NCBI RefSeq assembly: GCF_016756595.1
Contig: NZ_AP023257.1
Span: 1,517,001-1,581,000 of the forward strand
Origin: Mesorhizobium sp. L-2-11
GTDB lineage: Bacteria > Pseudomonadota > Alphaproteobacteria > Rhizobiales > Rhizobiaceae
DNA length: 64,000 nt
Direction of reading: 5' to 3'
Under the pieces are notes generated by a model. That model was given only the letters and a program-made list of their open reading frames with translations, made no database searches and was not told where the DNA came from. Shown piece by piece: positions 42,677 to 51,153 of the stretch. The number at the start of each line of letters is the position of its first letter. Position 1 is the stretch's first letter. The translations under genes and the position numbers were made by a program.

Positions 42677-42857
42677 GCGCTGCCCCTCATTGCCCTGCCG
42701 GGCACTTCTCCCCGTATAGGGACGGGGAGAAGGACGCCTCGACAAAGGATTTCGCCAATATCCGGCGTTGCAGAAAGGGTGCCAAGGTTGCGGCCAAGCC
42801 CTTTCTCCCCGTCATTATACGGGGAGAAATGCCCGGCAGGGCAATGAGGGGCAGCGC
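42677..42857. repeat. 181-base MITE-like element with ~42-base terminal inverted repeats
   Basis: Left end 42677-42718 begins GCGCTGCCCCTCATTGCCCT and the right end 42816-42857 finishes AGGGCAATGAGGGGCAGCGC, its reverse complement. The arms stay matched over about 42 bases with one or two mismatches, through the CTCCCCGTATA core. The interior of about 97 bases has no coding frame. It is related to the elements at 8890-9320 and 54240-54385. No target-site duplication could be identified with confidence. Confidence 0.7.
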
Positions 42858-42969
42858 AGGCATTGAAACAGTAGCAAAAAGACCCGTTCGTCGCTATCTG
42901 GAGAGAATTAAAGCCGCTTGCATGCGGAAATGACGTGCGGGCGGCGCAAGACGGGTTGGAAACAGGATC

Positions 42970-43374
42970 ATGGCGGCAAGGAATGTGCTGACGAAGAACC
43001 AGTTGTGCGTGCTCGAGAAACTCGAGGCCGCCAGCGGGCCGCTCAGCGCCTATACATTGCTCGACCAGCTGCGCGATCGGGGTTTTCGCGCCCCGCTGCA
43101 GGTCTATCGCGCGCTCGACACGCTGGTGAAGTCCGGCTTCGTGCACCGGCTCGAAAGCCTCAATTCCTTCGTCGCCTGCGCCGAGCCGCACGACCACAGC
43201 CATTCGATGACCGCCTTTGCCATCTGCGACACATGCGGGCAGGTGACCGAATTTTCCGACCATGATGTCGGACACCGGCTCGACGAATGGGTACGCTCGA
43301 CCGGCTTCGCCGCCAAGAAGGCGGTGATCGAGTTCCGCGGCACCTGTGCGAAATGCCTGGCCGAGGCGGCTTAA
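42970..43374 (+). CDS. zur: Fur-family regulator, probably zinc-responsive Zur
   Basis: 134 residues. A winged-helix domain (about 8-70; APLQVYRALDTLVKSGFVHRLE) precedes a metal domain with ICDTCGQ and GTCAKC (two CxxC pairs for structural zinc) and a His cluster CAEPHDHSHSM. This His/Cys arrangement matches Zur better than Fur. It would repress zinc-uptake genes when zinc is plentiful. No zinc transporter is adjacent. A palindrome GTTATG/CATAAC follows just after the stop. Confidence 0.75.
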   Translation: MAARNVLTKNQLCVLEKLEAASGPLSAYTLLDQLRDRGFRAPLQVYRALDTLVKSGFVHRLESLNSFVACAEPHDHSHSMTAFAICDTCGQVTEFSDHDVGHRLDEWVRSTGFAAKKAVIEFRGTCAKCLAEAA

Positions 43375-43380
43375 AGGCCT

Positions 43381-43398
43381 GTTATGCCGCGACATAAC
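43381..43398. promoter_or_regulatory. Palindrome just after zur
   Basis: GTTATGCCGCGACATAAC has perfect 6-base arms. It resembles a degenerate Zur-type box but sits downstream of the regulator gene, so it may be incidental or part of a transcript end between convergent genes. Confidence 0.3.
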
Positions 43399-43449
43399 GG
43401 TGGATGCCGGAGGGAAGCGCCCCCTCTGTCCTGTCCTCTTTGCCAACGT

Positions 43450-43680
43450 TCATAGCCTGCGGCGAATGTCGGCAGCGCGAACCGTATCCTCACCTACGAA
43501 AGTGCCGTGATCGGCCTCTGCGAGTCCTGCTGTCACGGCGCGGCGCTCTGTTTCCGACGTGGCATACAGACCCGTTCGGCGCGCCTCGATGACGCGGGCA
43601 TAGTCGGCAAGCTCCTCCTGGTCTTCGCGAGGCCAAGCTTCCGCGTGCTTTACCAGATTCTCAAGTGTCTTGGTGATCAT
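43450..43680 (-). CDS. Small antitoxin-like protein without adjacent toxin
   Basis: 76 residues from ATG 43680 (MITKTLENLVKHAEAWPRED). The helical, acidic N-terminal part and ARRTGLYATSETERRA segment resemble antitoxins of the ParD/RelB type found with RelE/ParE toxins. No RelE/ParE-sized frame lies downstream (43375-43449 is too short) or upstream. It may be an orphan or a remnant. It is convergent with zur and lies 122 bases past the polA stop. Confidence 0.55.
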   Translation of the reverse strand: MITKTLENLVKHAEAWPREDQEELADYARVIEARRTGLYATSETERRAVTAGLAEADHGTFVGEDTVRAADIRRRL

Positions 43681-43802
43681 GCGGGCAAATATAGCACACC
43701 GCTGCTTGTCGTGAACCTTGAACCGAAAAATCGCACACAAGCTGAGAGAAGGGAGTGACCAGATACTGCCTTCCTGGACGGGAAGTCGACAGCGGCCCCG
43801 AA

Positions 43803-46769
43803 CTAATGCGCCTCTTCCCAATTGTCGGCGGCGCGGGCGTCGACATGCAGCGGCACCGACATCGACACCGCCGGCATCGCGGCGTTCTCCATGACATGAC
43901 GCACGACCGGAATCGTCGCCTCGACCTCCGCTTCGGCCGTCTCGAAGACCAGTTCGTCATGCACTTGCAGCAGCATGCGGGCGGAAAGCTTCGCCTTTTC
44001 CAGCGCTTCGTCCATGCGGATCATGGCGCGGCGGATGATGTCGGCCGCGGTGCCCTGCAGCCGGGCGTTGATCGAGGCGCGCTCGTTGAAGGCACGGACC
44101 GACGGGTTTGACGAGCGTATCTCCGGATAGTGGATGCGGCGGCCGAAGATGGTTTCGACATAGCCGTATTCGCGGGCATAGGCCTTGGTCGCGTCGATAT
44201 AATCGCGGATGCCGGGGAAGCGTTCGAAATATTTCTTGATATAGGCGCCGGCCTCTTCGCGCGGGATCGACAGCTGGTTGGCCAGGCCAAAGGCGGAAAT
44301 GCCGTAGATGATGCCGAAATTGATCGCCTTGGCGCGGCGGCGTATCTCCGCGGGCATGCCCTCGACCGGCACGTTGAACATCTCCGAGGCGGTGATGGCG
44401 TGGATGTCGGCGCCGTCGGCAAACGCCTGCTTGAGCTGCGGGATCTCGGCGACATGGGCGAGCACACGCAGCTCGATCTGGCTGTAGTCGGCGGAAACCA
44501 GCTTGTTGCCCTTGTCGGCGATGAAGGCCGTCCGGATCTTTCGCCCCTCGACGGTGCGGACCGGAATGTTCTGCAAATTGGGATCGGAGGACGACAGCCG
44601 GCCCGTCGTCGTTGCGGCAAGCGCGTATGAGGTGTGGACGCGCTTGGTATCGGGATGGACGAAACCGGGCAGCGCATCGGTATAGGTCGATTTCAATTTG
44701 GTCAGCTGGCGCCAGTCGACGATCTTGCGCGGCAGCTCGTGGCCTTCTGCGGCGAGGTCTTCCAGGAGCTGCGCCGAGGTCGACCATTGGCCGGTCTTGG
44801 TCTTGGAGCCGCCGGGCAGGCCCATCCGGCCGAACAGGATGTCGCCGAGCTGCTTTGGCGAGCCGATATTGATGCGCTCGCCGACGAGCTGGTAGATTTC
44901 GTCCTCCAGCCGCGCCGCGCCCTGTGCCAGCTCGCCGGAGAGCCGCGACAGGATCTGCCGGTCGACGGAGATGCCGCGCTGCTCCATCCTTGCCAGAACC
45001 GGCACCAGCGGCCGTTCCAGCCGCTCGTAGACCGAGACGAGGCCCTTGGCGGCAAGCCGTGGCTTCAGCACCCGCCAGAGCCTGAGCGCCACATCGGCGT
45101 GCTCCGCGGCATAGGCCGTTGCCTTGTCGATGTCGACCTGGTCGAAGCCGACGAAGCTCCTTCCAGAGCCGGCCAGTTCCTTGAGGGCAAAAGTCGAGTG
45201 GCCGAGCCACTTTTCCGACAGAGCCGCCATGCTGTGGCCGCCGGACGTGCCCGCGTCGAGCACATAGGAAATCAGCATGGTGTCGTCGAAGGGGGCGATA
45301 TCGATGCCGTGGCGGCTCATCACGACGAGGTCGTATTTCAGCTCCTGAACGATCTTGAGAACCGACCTGTCCTCCAGCAACGGCTTCAGGATGGCAAGCG
45401 CCTCACGGATCGGAATCTGGTTTTCGACCACTCCGCCGCCGAGCAGGTCGCCGTTGCCACTTTTGTGGGCGAGCGGCACATAGGCGGCGCGACCGGGCGC
45501 AGTGGCTATGGACAGGCCGATCAGCTCGGCCTGCATCGGATCGGCTGAACTGGTTTCGGTGTCGAAGCCGACGATGCCGGTCTCCATCGCCTCGGCCACC
45601 CAGGCCTTCAGCACTTCAGGGTCGCGGATGGAGACGTAGGCGCTGGCGTCGATCTTGCTGACAGTGGCGTCCTCCAAGCGGAGCGCCGAGAGAAGCGAAG
45701 GGGTGTCGCCTTGCTTGGGTTCCACCTTGACGGTGGCCGGCACCGCTTCGCCGGCTTCGTCTGTCACTGCGCCTGCCGCGCTTGCGGCGGCGGCCGGCAC
45801 GCCAAACCCCATATCGGGACCATGCGCGGTGTCGGCGCGCTCGATAATGACGGGAACCGGTTTGACGTCAGCCGCTTCTGTTCCGGTCGCTTCCGCCACG
45901 CGGCGGGTCAGCGAGGAGAATTCCATCGTCTTGAGGAAGCCGATCAGCCTTGGTCCGTCTGGCGGGTGCAGCACGAAATCATCGAGCCCGCCGTTCACCG
46001 GCACGTCGTTCTTCAGCGTCACCAGTTCACGCGAGATGCGCGCCTTGTCGGCATTGGCGATGATCGATTCGCGGCGCTTGTCCTGCTTGATCTCGGTGGC
46101 ACGGGCGAGCAGCGTATCGAGGTCGCCGAACTGTTCCAGCAATTGCGCCGCGGTCTTCGGCCCGATGCCGGGCACGCCCGGCACATTGTCGACCGAATCG
46201 CCGGTCAGCGCCTGCAGGTCGATCATTTTTTCCGGCGGCACGCCCCATTTCTCGATCACCTCGGGAACGCCGATCTGGCGGTCCTTCATCGGGTCGTACA
46301 TGGCGACCGAAGGGCCGACCAGCTGCATCAGATCCTTGTCGGAGGAGATGATGGTGGTGTCGGCGCCGGCTTCGCAGGCAAGCCGGCAAAAGGTGGCGAT
46401 CAGGTCGTCGGCCTCGTAGCCCTCCGTCTCGATGCAGGGCAGGTTGAAAGCCCTGGTCGCCTGGCGGATCAGGCCGAACTGCGGGATCAGATCTTCCGGC
46501 GGTGCCGAGCGGTTGGCCTTGTATCCGGGGTAGAGGTCGTTGCGGAAGGTTTTCGACGAATAGTCGAAGATGACGGCGAAATGCGTCGGCACGATGCCGA
46601 CATCGGTGTTGCGGGCGTCCTGGGTCAGCTTCCACACCATGTTGCAGAAGCCGAGGACGGCACTGGTCGGCAGCCCATCGGATTTGCGGGTCAGTGGCGG
46701 TAGCGCGTGATAGGCACGGAAGATGTAGCCGGAGCCGTCGACAAGGAACAGATGATCGCCTTTTTTCAT
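43803..46769 (-). CDS. polA: DNA polymerase I
   Basis: 988 residues with three domains: 5' nuclease (about 1-300; HLFLVDGSGYIFRAYHALPP, GYEADDLIAT), 3'-5' exonuclease (about 385-570; VGFDTETSSADP) and polymerase (about 600-988; motif A SADYSQIELRVLAH, motif B RRRAKAINFGIIYG, motif C LLQVHDELVFE). All catalytic aspartates are visible, so proofreading should be active. A low-complexity Ala/Val linker around 310-380 makes it longer than the 928-residue E. coli enzyme. It acts in Okazaki fragment processing and repair. Its start faces the small RNA region. Confidence 0.95.
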   Translation of the reverse strand: MKKGDHLFLVDGSGYIFRAYHALPPLTRKSDGLPTSAVLGFCNMVWKLTQDARNTDVGIVPTHFAVIFDYSSKTFRNDLYPGYKANRSAPPEDLIPQFGLIRQATRAFNLPCIETEGYEADDLIATFCRLACEAGADTTIISSDKDLMQLVGPSVAMYDPMKDRQIGVPEVIEKWGVPPEKMIDLQALTGDSVDNVPGVPGIGPKTAAQLLEQFGDLDTLLARATEIKQDKRRESIIANADKARISRELVTLKNDVPVNGGLDDFVLHPPDGPRLIGFLKTMEFSSLTRRVAEATGTEAADVKPVPVIIERADTAHGPDMGFGVPAAAASAAGAVTDEAGEAVPATVKVEPKQGDTPSLLSALRLEDATVSKIDASAYVSIRDPEVLKAWVAEAMETGIVGFDTETSSADPMQAELIGLSIATAPGRAAYVPLAHKSGNGDLLGGGVVENQIPIREALAILKPLLEDRSVLKIVQELKYDLVVMSRHGIDIAPFDDTMLISYVLDAGTSGGHSMAALSEKWLGHSTFALKELAGSGRSFVGFDQVDIDKATAYAAEHADVALRLWRVLKPRLAAKGLVSVYERLERPLVPVLARMEQRGISVDRQILSRLSGELAQGAARLEDEIYQLVGERINIGSPKQLGDILFGRMGLPGGSKTKTGQWSTSAQLLEDLAAEGHELPRKIVDWRQLTKLKSTYTDALPGFVHPDTKRVHTSYALAATTTGRLSSSDPNLQNIPVRTVEGRKIRTAFIADKGNKLVSADYSQIELRVLAHVAEIPQLKQAFADGADIHAITASEMFNVPVEGMPAEIRRRAKAINFGIIYGISAFGLANQLSIPREEAGAYIKKYFERFPGIRDYIDATKAYAREYGYVETIFGRRIHYPEIRSSNPSVRAFNERASINARLQGTAADIIRRAMIRMDEALEKAKLSARMLLQVHDELVFETAEAEVEATIPVVRHVMENAAMPAVSMSVPLHVDARAADNWEEAH

Positions 46770-46929
46770 GGGACGAAGGGATAGCGCGGCGCGGCGTCGT
46801 GGTCCATGCCAAAGGCGGCCTCAACCACCGCTTCCGGCAACATCCCTGACATGTCGATCCGATCACGGCTATGTTACGAAAGTGTAATCTTCGTGCCCTT
46901 GAATCGCCACGTTCGGAGACACAGATAAA

Positions 46930-47080
46930 CGCCATCGGCATTTTTCGCCGAGGTCCGGAGCAAGGCCCGTCCCCCGCCTATCCCGGACATTTGCGGCAGC
47001 CTATCCCCCCTCTCCGGGCTGCCGCATCGTTTCGAGTAAAGGCCGCCGTGGTTCCCCCTCCACCACGGCGGCATTTTTTT
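46930..47080 (+). ncRNA. abcR: Likely AbcR (alpha-r15) trans-acting small RNA
   Basis: Three hairpins occur in a row. The first is GTCCGG/CCGGAC (46953-46958 with 46983-46988). The second is TGCGGCAGC/GCTGCCGCA (46992-47000 with 47018-47026). The third is an intrinsic terminator, GCCGCCGTGG/CCACGGCGGC then ATTTTTTT (47042-47080). Every loop is C-rich (GTCCCCCGCC, TATCCCCCCTCTCC, TTCCCCCTCC) and could pair with Shine-Dalgarno sequences. In Sinorhizobium the AbcR RNAs, which repress ABC-transporter mRNAs, sit next to polA, as here. A weak CTTGAA at 46898 may be part of the promoter. The 5' end is uncertain, and only one copy is seen. Confidence 0.65.
47042..47080 (+). terminator. Intrinsic terminator of the small RNA
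   Basis: GCCGCCGTGG and CCACGGCGGC form a 10-base perfect stem with a pyrimidine loop, followed by seven T. It is the best rho-independent terminator in the window. Confidence 0.85.
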
Positions 47081-47173
47081 GGATTTTGCTGCCCGTGGTC
47101 CAACGACCGCCGGCTTTTCGTTTCCGCTTTGCAGCTTTAGGGTTGCCGCTCAGAATCGAAAGGCCTGACAAAA

Positions 47174-48559
47174 ATGTCCAGAATTTCTCCCGTCCTCGAC
47201 CGCCTCGACAAAAATCTCGACGAGAGCCTGGAGCGCCTGTTTGGCCTGCTCAGGATCAAGTCGATCTCCACCGATCGATCCTATGCCGCAGACTGCCGCA
47301 AGGCGGCGGAATGGCTGGTGGCCGAGCTCAAGCTGATCGGCTTCGACGCCAGCGTGCGAGACACGCCAGGCCATCCGATGGTGGTGGCGCACCATGACGG
47401 GCCGGCGGGCGCGCCGCATGTCCTGTTCTATGGCCATTACGACGTGCAGCCGGTCGACCCGATCGAGCTCTGGGACAGCGATCCGTTCGCGCCTTCGGTC
47501 AAGCAGATCGAGCCCGGCCGCCAGGTGATCACGGGACGTGGTTCGGCCGACGACAAGGGGCAGCTGATGACTTTTGTCGAGGCTTGCCGCGCCTGGAAGC
47601 AGGTGCATGGCGGGCTGCCGTGCCGCATCACAATCCTGTTCGAGGGCGAGGAGGAGTCCGGCTCGCCATCGCTGAAGCCGTTCCTCGAGGCAAATGCGGC
47701 CGAACTCAAGGCCGACTTCGCGCTTGTCTGCGACACCGGCATGTGGGACCGCGATACACCGTCCATCTGCGTCGCGCTGCGTGGGCTGGTCGGCGAGGAG
47801 GTCACGGTGAAAGCCGCCGACCGCGACCTGCATTCCGGCCTCTATGGCGGTGCTGCCGCCAATCCGATTCGCATCCTGGCCAGGATCCTGGCAGACATCC
47901 ACGACGAGGACGGCCGCGTCACCATTCCCGGTTTCTATGACGGTGTCGAGGAGACGCCATCGCAGATCCTGAATTCATGGCAGACGCTCGGCGAGACCGC
48001 AGAGACATTCCTTGGGCCTGTCGGCCTGTCGATCCCTTCCGGCGAACGCGGCCGCTCGGTGCTCGAACTCACCTGGGCGCGGCCGACTGCCGAGTTCAAC
48101 GGCATTATAGGTGGCTATACCGGCAAAGGGTTCAAGACGGTGATCGCGGCGGAAGCCTCGGCAAAAGTGTCTTTCCGCCTCGTCCACAAGCAGAATCCGG
48201 AAAAGATCCGCGCCGCTTTCCAGACCTTCGTCAGGGAGCGCATCCCGGCCGACTGCTCAGTCGATTTCCACCCGCATGGCGGCTCGCCGGCGATCCAGCT
48301 TTCCTACGACTCGCCATTTCTCGCCAAGGCCAAGGACGCGCTGTCCGAGGAGTGGCCGAAGCCGGCGGTGACCACGGGAAGCGGCGGCTCGATCCCGGTG
48401 GTCGGCGATTTCCAGACTTATCTCGGCATCGAATCCCTGCTGGTCGGTTTCGGGCTCGACGATGACCGCATCCATTCGCCGAACGAGAAATACGAGATGA
48501 GTTCCTTCCACAAGGGCCAGCGCTCGTGGGCGCGCATTCTCGACGCGCTGACACGCTGA
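47174..48559 (+). CDS. M20-family dipeptidase
   Basis: 461 residues, close to carnosinase-type M20 enzymes. The di-zinc site is visible in FYGHYDVQP (His, catalytic Asp), GRGSADDKGQ (bridging Asp) and FEGEEESGSPS (catalytic Glu-Glu); the last ligand His is in DRIHSPNEKYEM. A lid/dimerisation domain is inserted at about 190-340. No signal peptide, so it probably hydrolyses imported di- and tripeptides in the cytoplasm. It is preceded by the small RNA on the same strand; the gap 47081-47173 has no other feature. Confidence 0.9.
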   Translation: MSRISPVLDRLDKNLDESLERLFGLLRIKSISTDRSYAADCRKAAEWLVAELKLIGFDASVRDTPGHPMVVAHHDGPAGAPHVLFYGHYDVQPVDPIELWDSDPFAPSVKQIEPGRQVITGRGSADDKGQLMTFVEACRAWKQVHGGLPCRITILFEGEEESGSPSLKPFLEANAAELKADFALVCDTGMWDRDTPSICVALRGLVGEEVTVKAADRDLHSGLYGGAAANPIRILARILADIHDEDGRVTIPGFYDGVEETPSQILNSWQTLGETAETFLGPVGLSIPSGERGRSVLELTWARPTAEFNGIIGGYTGKGFKTVIAAEASAKVSFRLVHKQNPEKIRAAFQTFVRERIPADCSVDFHPHGGSPAIQLSYDSPFLAKAKDALSEEWPKPAVTTGSGGSIPVVGDFQTYLGIESLLVGFGLDDDRIHSPNEKYEMSSFHKGQRSWARILDALTR

Positions 48560-48645
48560 GAGGGCGAGGCTGCAACTTTCTGTTGATTTTTCATCGGATC
48601 GCGGCGAGGACAGCGACGCGCGCCCAGTCGCGACCGGAGAAGACG

Positions 48646-49266
48646 ATGAGCGATATCCGCTTCCACAAGAACGACCTGCCGGGGCTCCTGCACTACGACG
48701 TCGGGGCGGTCGCCATCGACACGGAGACGCTGGGGCTGAACCCGCATCGCGACCGGCTTTGCGTGGTGCAGATCTCGCCGGGCGACGGTTCCGCCGACGT
48801 CATCCAGATCGCGCCCGGGCAGAAGAAGGCGCCAAACCTCGTCAGCCTGCTCAGGAACCGCAGCATAACCAAGCTGTTCCATTTCGGCCGCTTCGATCTC
48901 GCAGTGCTCTACCATGCCTTCGGCGTCATGCCGGAGCCGGTGTTCTGCACCAAGATCGCCTCGCGGCTGACCCGAACCTACACCGACCGGCACGGGCTGA
49001 AGGACATCTGCTTTGAGCTTCTCGGCGTCAGCCTGTCAAAAGCGCAGCAATCGTCGGACTGGGCGGCGGAGACGCTGTCGCCCGAACAAATCGAATACGC
49101 AGCCTCCGACGTGCTCTATCTGCACCAGTTGCGCGATGTGCTGACGATGCGGCTGGCGCGCGACAACCGAACCAAGGAGGCCGAGGCCTGCTTCCGCTTC
49201 CTGCCGACGCGTGCGAAACTCGACCTGATGGGCTGGGATGAGGCAGACATCTTCGCCCACAGCTAA
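48646..49266 (+). CDS. RNase D-like 3'-5' exoribonuclease (DEDD, single domain)
   Basis: 206 residues, DEDDy exonuclease only. AIDTETLGL carries the first Asp/Glu, FHFGRFDLAVL the second Asp and YAASDVLYLHQL the Tyr/Asp. The HRDC domain of full RNase D (about 370 residues) is absent, as is common for this alphaproteobacterial group. It probably trims structured RNA ends. ATG 48646 follows GGAGAAGACG. A ribosome site and the 86-base gap place it in its own or a shared unit with the dipeptidase gene. Confidence 0.85.
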   Translation: MSDIRFHKNDLPGLLHYDVGAVAIDTETLGLNPHRDRLCVVQISPGDGSADVIQIAPGQKKAPNLVSLLRNRSITKLFHFGRFDLAVLYHAFGVMPEPVFCTKIASRLTRTYTDRHGLKDICFELLGVSLSKAQQSSDWAAETLSPEQIEYAASDVLYLHQLRDVLTMRLARDNRTKEAEACFRFLPTRAKLDLMGWDEADIFAHS

Positions 49267-49318
49267 GTGGAACCAGGTGTTCGCCTCGACGTTCTTGTCG
49301 GAACATGGAGGGGATGAA

Positions 49319-49567
49319 ATGGCTGCCAGAAAACCAATCGAAACAGCGCCCAGGGATGGCTCCAAGGTCACCGTCTACTGGAAGGACAGCGACGGGGTGA
49401 TGAACGAATCCATCGCGCAGTACAGGTCGCTCGACCGGCTGAAAGCGGCCGGCGGCGACTGGGACGAGAACGACACCGGCTGGTGGGCCTATACGGACGG
49501 TCATACGCAAAGAAAGATCGATCCGATCAGCTGGCGGCCCGCATCCGGCGATGACGACGGCGAATGA
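49319..49567 (+). CDS. Small conserved hypothetical protein, 82 residues
   Basis: 82 residues from ATG 49319, with a strong GGAGGGG ribosome site. Acidic, with tryptophans in WKDSDGV, GGDWDEND, GWWAYTDGH and SWRPA. These short aromatic motifs resemble small phage-like or SH3-type domains, but no function can be named. It lies between the exonuclease and the YeaQ-like gene. Confidence 0.6.
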   Translation: MAARKPIETAPRDGSKVTVYWKDSDGVMNESIAQYRSLDRLKAAGGDWDENDTGWWAYTDGHTQRKIDPISWRPASGDDDGE

Positions 49568-49672
49568 CGCCGCTGGCGGCGCCGGCTTCTTTCCAATAGG
49601 TTGGACCTGTTGCAATCGGGGGTCGATTCGGAGCTTTCTGCTCCGCGACCATTCGCTCAGGAGGGATCTGCA

Positions 49673-49927
49673 ATGGGGACTGAGAGCCTGCTTGTCTTCA
49701 TCATCATCGGCGCCATCGCCGGCTGGCTCGCCGGCCTGATCGTCAAGGGGTTCGGCCTCGGCCTGGTCGGCAATATCGTCGTCGGCATCGTTGGCGCCTT
49801 GATCGCCGGCTGGCTCTTCCCAAGACTAGGCTTCGCCATAGGCGGTGGCATACTTGCCGCCATCATCCACGCCACGATCGGCGCGGTGATCCTGCTCGTG
49901 CTGATCAAGCTGGTGAAGCAGGCCTGA
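49673..49927 (+). CDS. GlsB/YeaQ/YmgE-family stress membrane protein
   Basis: 84 residues, nearly all hydrophobic, with three Gly-rich helices (FIIIGAIAGWLAGLIVKGFG, then GNIVVGIVGALIAGWLF and IHATIGAVILLVLIKLV). This is the transglycosylase-associated (Transgly_assoc) family of small stress-related inner-membrane proteins. ATG 49673 follows GGAGGGATCTGCA. A 48-residue membrane peptide is encoded directly after it. Confidence 0.88.
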   Translation: MGTESLLVFIIIGAIAGWLAGLIVKGFGLGLVGNIVVGIVGALIAGWLFPRLGFAIGGGILAAIIHATIGAVILLVLIKLVKQA

Positions 49928-49955
49928 TTCTTTCGAAGCACATCAAGGGCGCGCC

Positions 49956-50102
49956 ATGAAACAGAACATGCTCTATCTCGTCATCGGCGCGCTCGTCGTC
50001 GTGGTCATCGCGCTCGGCGCCTATGTCTATCGCGAGCAAACCAGGTCGGAGGGCGTGGAACTGAAGATCGACGACAAGGGAATATCGATCCAGCGGAATT
50101 GA
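49956..50102 (+). CDS. 48-residue single-pass membrane peptide
   Basis: ATG 49956 to TGA 50102 encodes a short protein with one transmembrane helix (MLYLVIGALVVVVIALGAYV) and a charged tail (YREQTRSEGVELKIDDKGIS), predicted N-out or N-in uncertain. An AAGGGCGCGCC stretch precedes the start. It is 28 bases after the YeaQ-like gene and probably co-transcribed. Function unknown; coding is supported by the strong helix-plus-tail organisation and codon use like its neighbours. Confidence 0.6.
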   Translation: MKQNMLYLVIGALVVVVIALGAYVYREQTRSEGVELKIDDKGISIQRN

Positions 50103-50310
50103 GCGGGTGTTGTGTTGGCGCGGCAAAGGTGCCGATGACCTACCCACATCAGGCCGAAAATTGACGCCAAGGCAGGGCCGCTCCATCCTTCGATGCGTCC
50201 GGAGACAGAAGCCAAGCTGGATATGCAATGAGAGTGACGTATCGGCGCATCCGCGGTATGATCTTGGTACAGGGAGTTTGGGCCAACCCACCTACTAATA
50301 GGAGGTTGCC

Positions 50311-50700
50311 ATGAGGCACCAAACACTGGACCAACTGCATGCGGTGGCAAAGGTACACAGAGACCCAACACCTCCTGCAATGGACCGAACCCAGCGTCTC
50401 GAACGTTGGTCAATACTTCTTGAACGGCAGCCCAACCGACTGCTTACCGCACTTACCGGGACCGAATACCGTTTGTCACCCGAGCGCGACGTCATGCGTG
50501 GCGACGGCTCGCCAATATCGGTTGCCTTCGAGGATCCGATCCTGTGCGATGAGGGGCTGAAAGACGACACTTATGGCGAAGCAAAGCGTTTCTTCGAATT
50601 AAGCGACGATGAGCTCCACGAAATTGTCTGCTACTGCCATGTGGGCGAGACGATGCGATCATCCTGGGCAGCGCTTTCCGTTCGTGCTGCGATTGGCTAA
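50311..50700 (+). CDS. Conserved hypothetical protein, 129 residues
   Basis: 129 residues, soluble, acidic middle. GGAGGTTGCC is a strong ribosome site before ATG 50311. The N-terminal helix-rich part has QRLERWSILLERQPNRLLTA; the C-terminal part has DELHEIVCYCHVGETM with two Cys. No family was recognised. The preceding gap 50103-50310 has no other gene. Confidence 0.55.
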   Translation: MRHQTLDQLHAVAKVHRDPTPPAMDRTQRLERWSILLERQPNRLLTALTGTEYRLSPERDVMRGDGSPISVAFEDPILCDEGLKDDTYGEAKRFFELSDDELHEIVCYCHVGETMRSSWAALSVRAAIG

Positions 50701-50758
50701 CGAATGATCCCCCAGTGCGCGTGACTTTGGTGACAAGGTCATTCGTAGATCCAATGGT

Positions 50759-50798
50759 TTAGAGCGCGATCGAACGCACTTTACCGATCGCGCTCTAA
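50759..50798. repeat. Palindromic repeat / hairpin
   Basis: TTAGAGCGCGATCG and CGATCGCGCTCTAA are perfect 14-base arms around a 12-base loop. GAGCGCGATC strings are common in rhizobial spacers. It may serve as a transcript end for the 129-residue protein gene. Confidence 0.6.
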
Positions 50799-51080
50799 TG
50801 ACGAGCATAGATTGCGGCTACCTTGCTATGGGCGGTCCCGCGCCGAACGACTGCGGCTGGGCAGCTGATGCCGAAATGCGAGAACGCTCCGCCGTCTCGC
50901 CGGGGATTCCGTTGTTTGCCGACCGCCAGAAGCAAGGAACGCAGCGGTGACGTGCGTAACGCATTGAATTACCTTTGGACCACTTAACCCGCCCTTAAAT
51001 CGCCGCATCTACTCTGCACCCCGAACGCCATGGAGCACCGTTCGTCCGTTCGGACGCACGCTCTAAGACTTTGAAGCTTC

Positions 51081-51124
51081 GCATCGGCTTTTCCGAAAAA
51101 ACGATTCCGTTTTCGGGCCGATGC
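51081..51124. repeat. Palindromic repeat upstream of the PBP1A gene
   Basis: Outer arms GCATCGGC/GCCGATGC and inner CCGAAAA/TTTTCGG form an imperfect hairpin. It covers an early in-frame ATG (51121), which argues that the PBP gene starts later at 51154. The remaining 50799-51080 holds nothing recognisable. Confidence 0.55.
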
Positions 51125-51153
51125 GACAGGCATCGGGACAGACAGCACAGCGC

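Noticed and set aside
43381..43398. Zur operator controlling zur
   Set aside because: The palindrome is after the gene, not before it, and the centre does not fit the usual alphaproteobacterial Zur box well.
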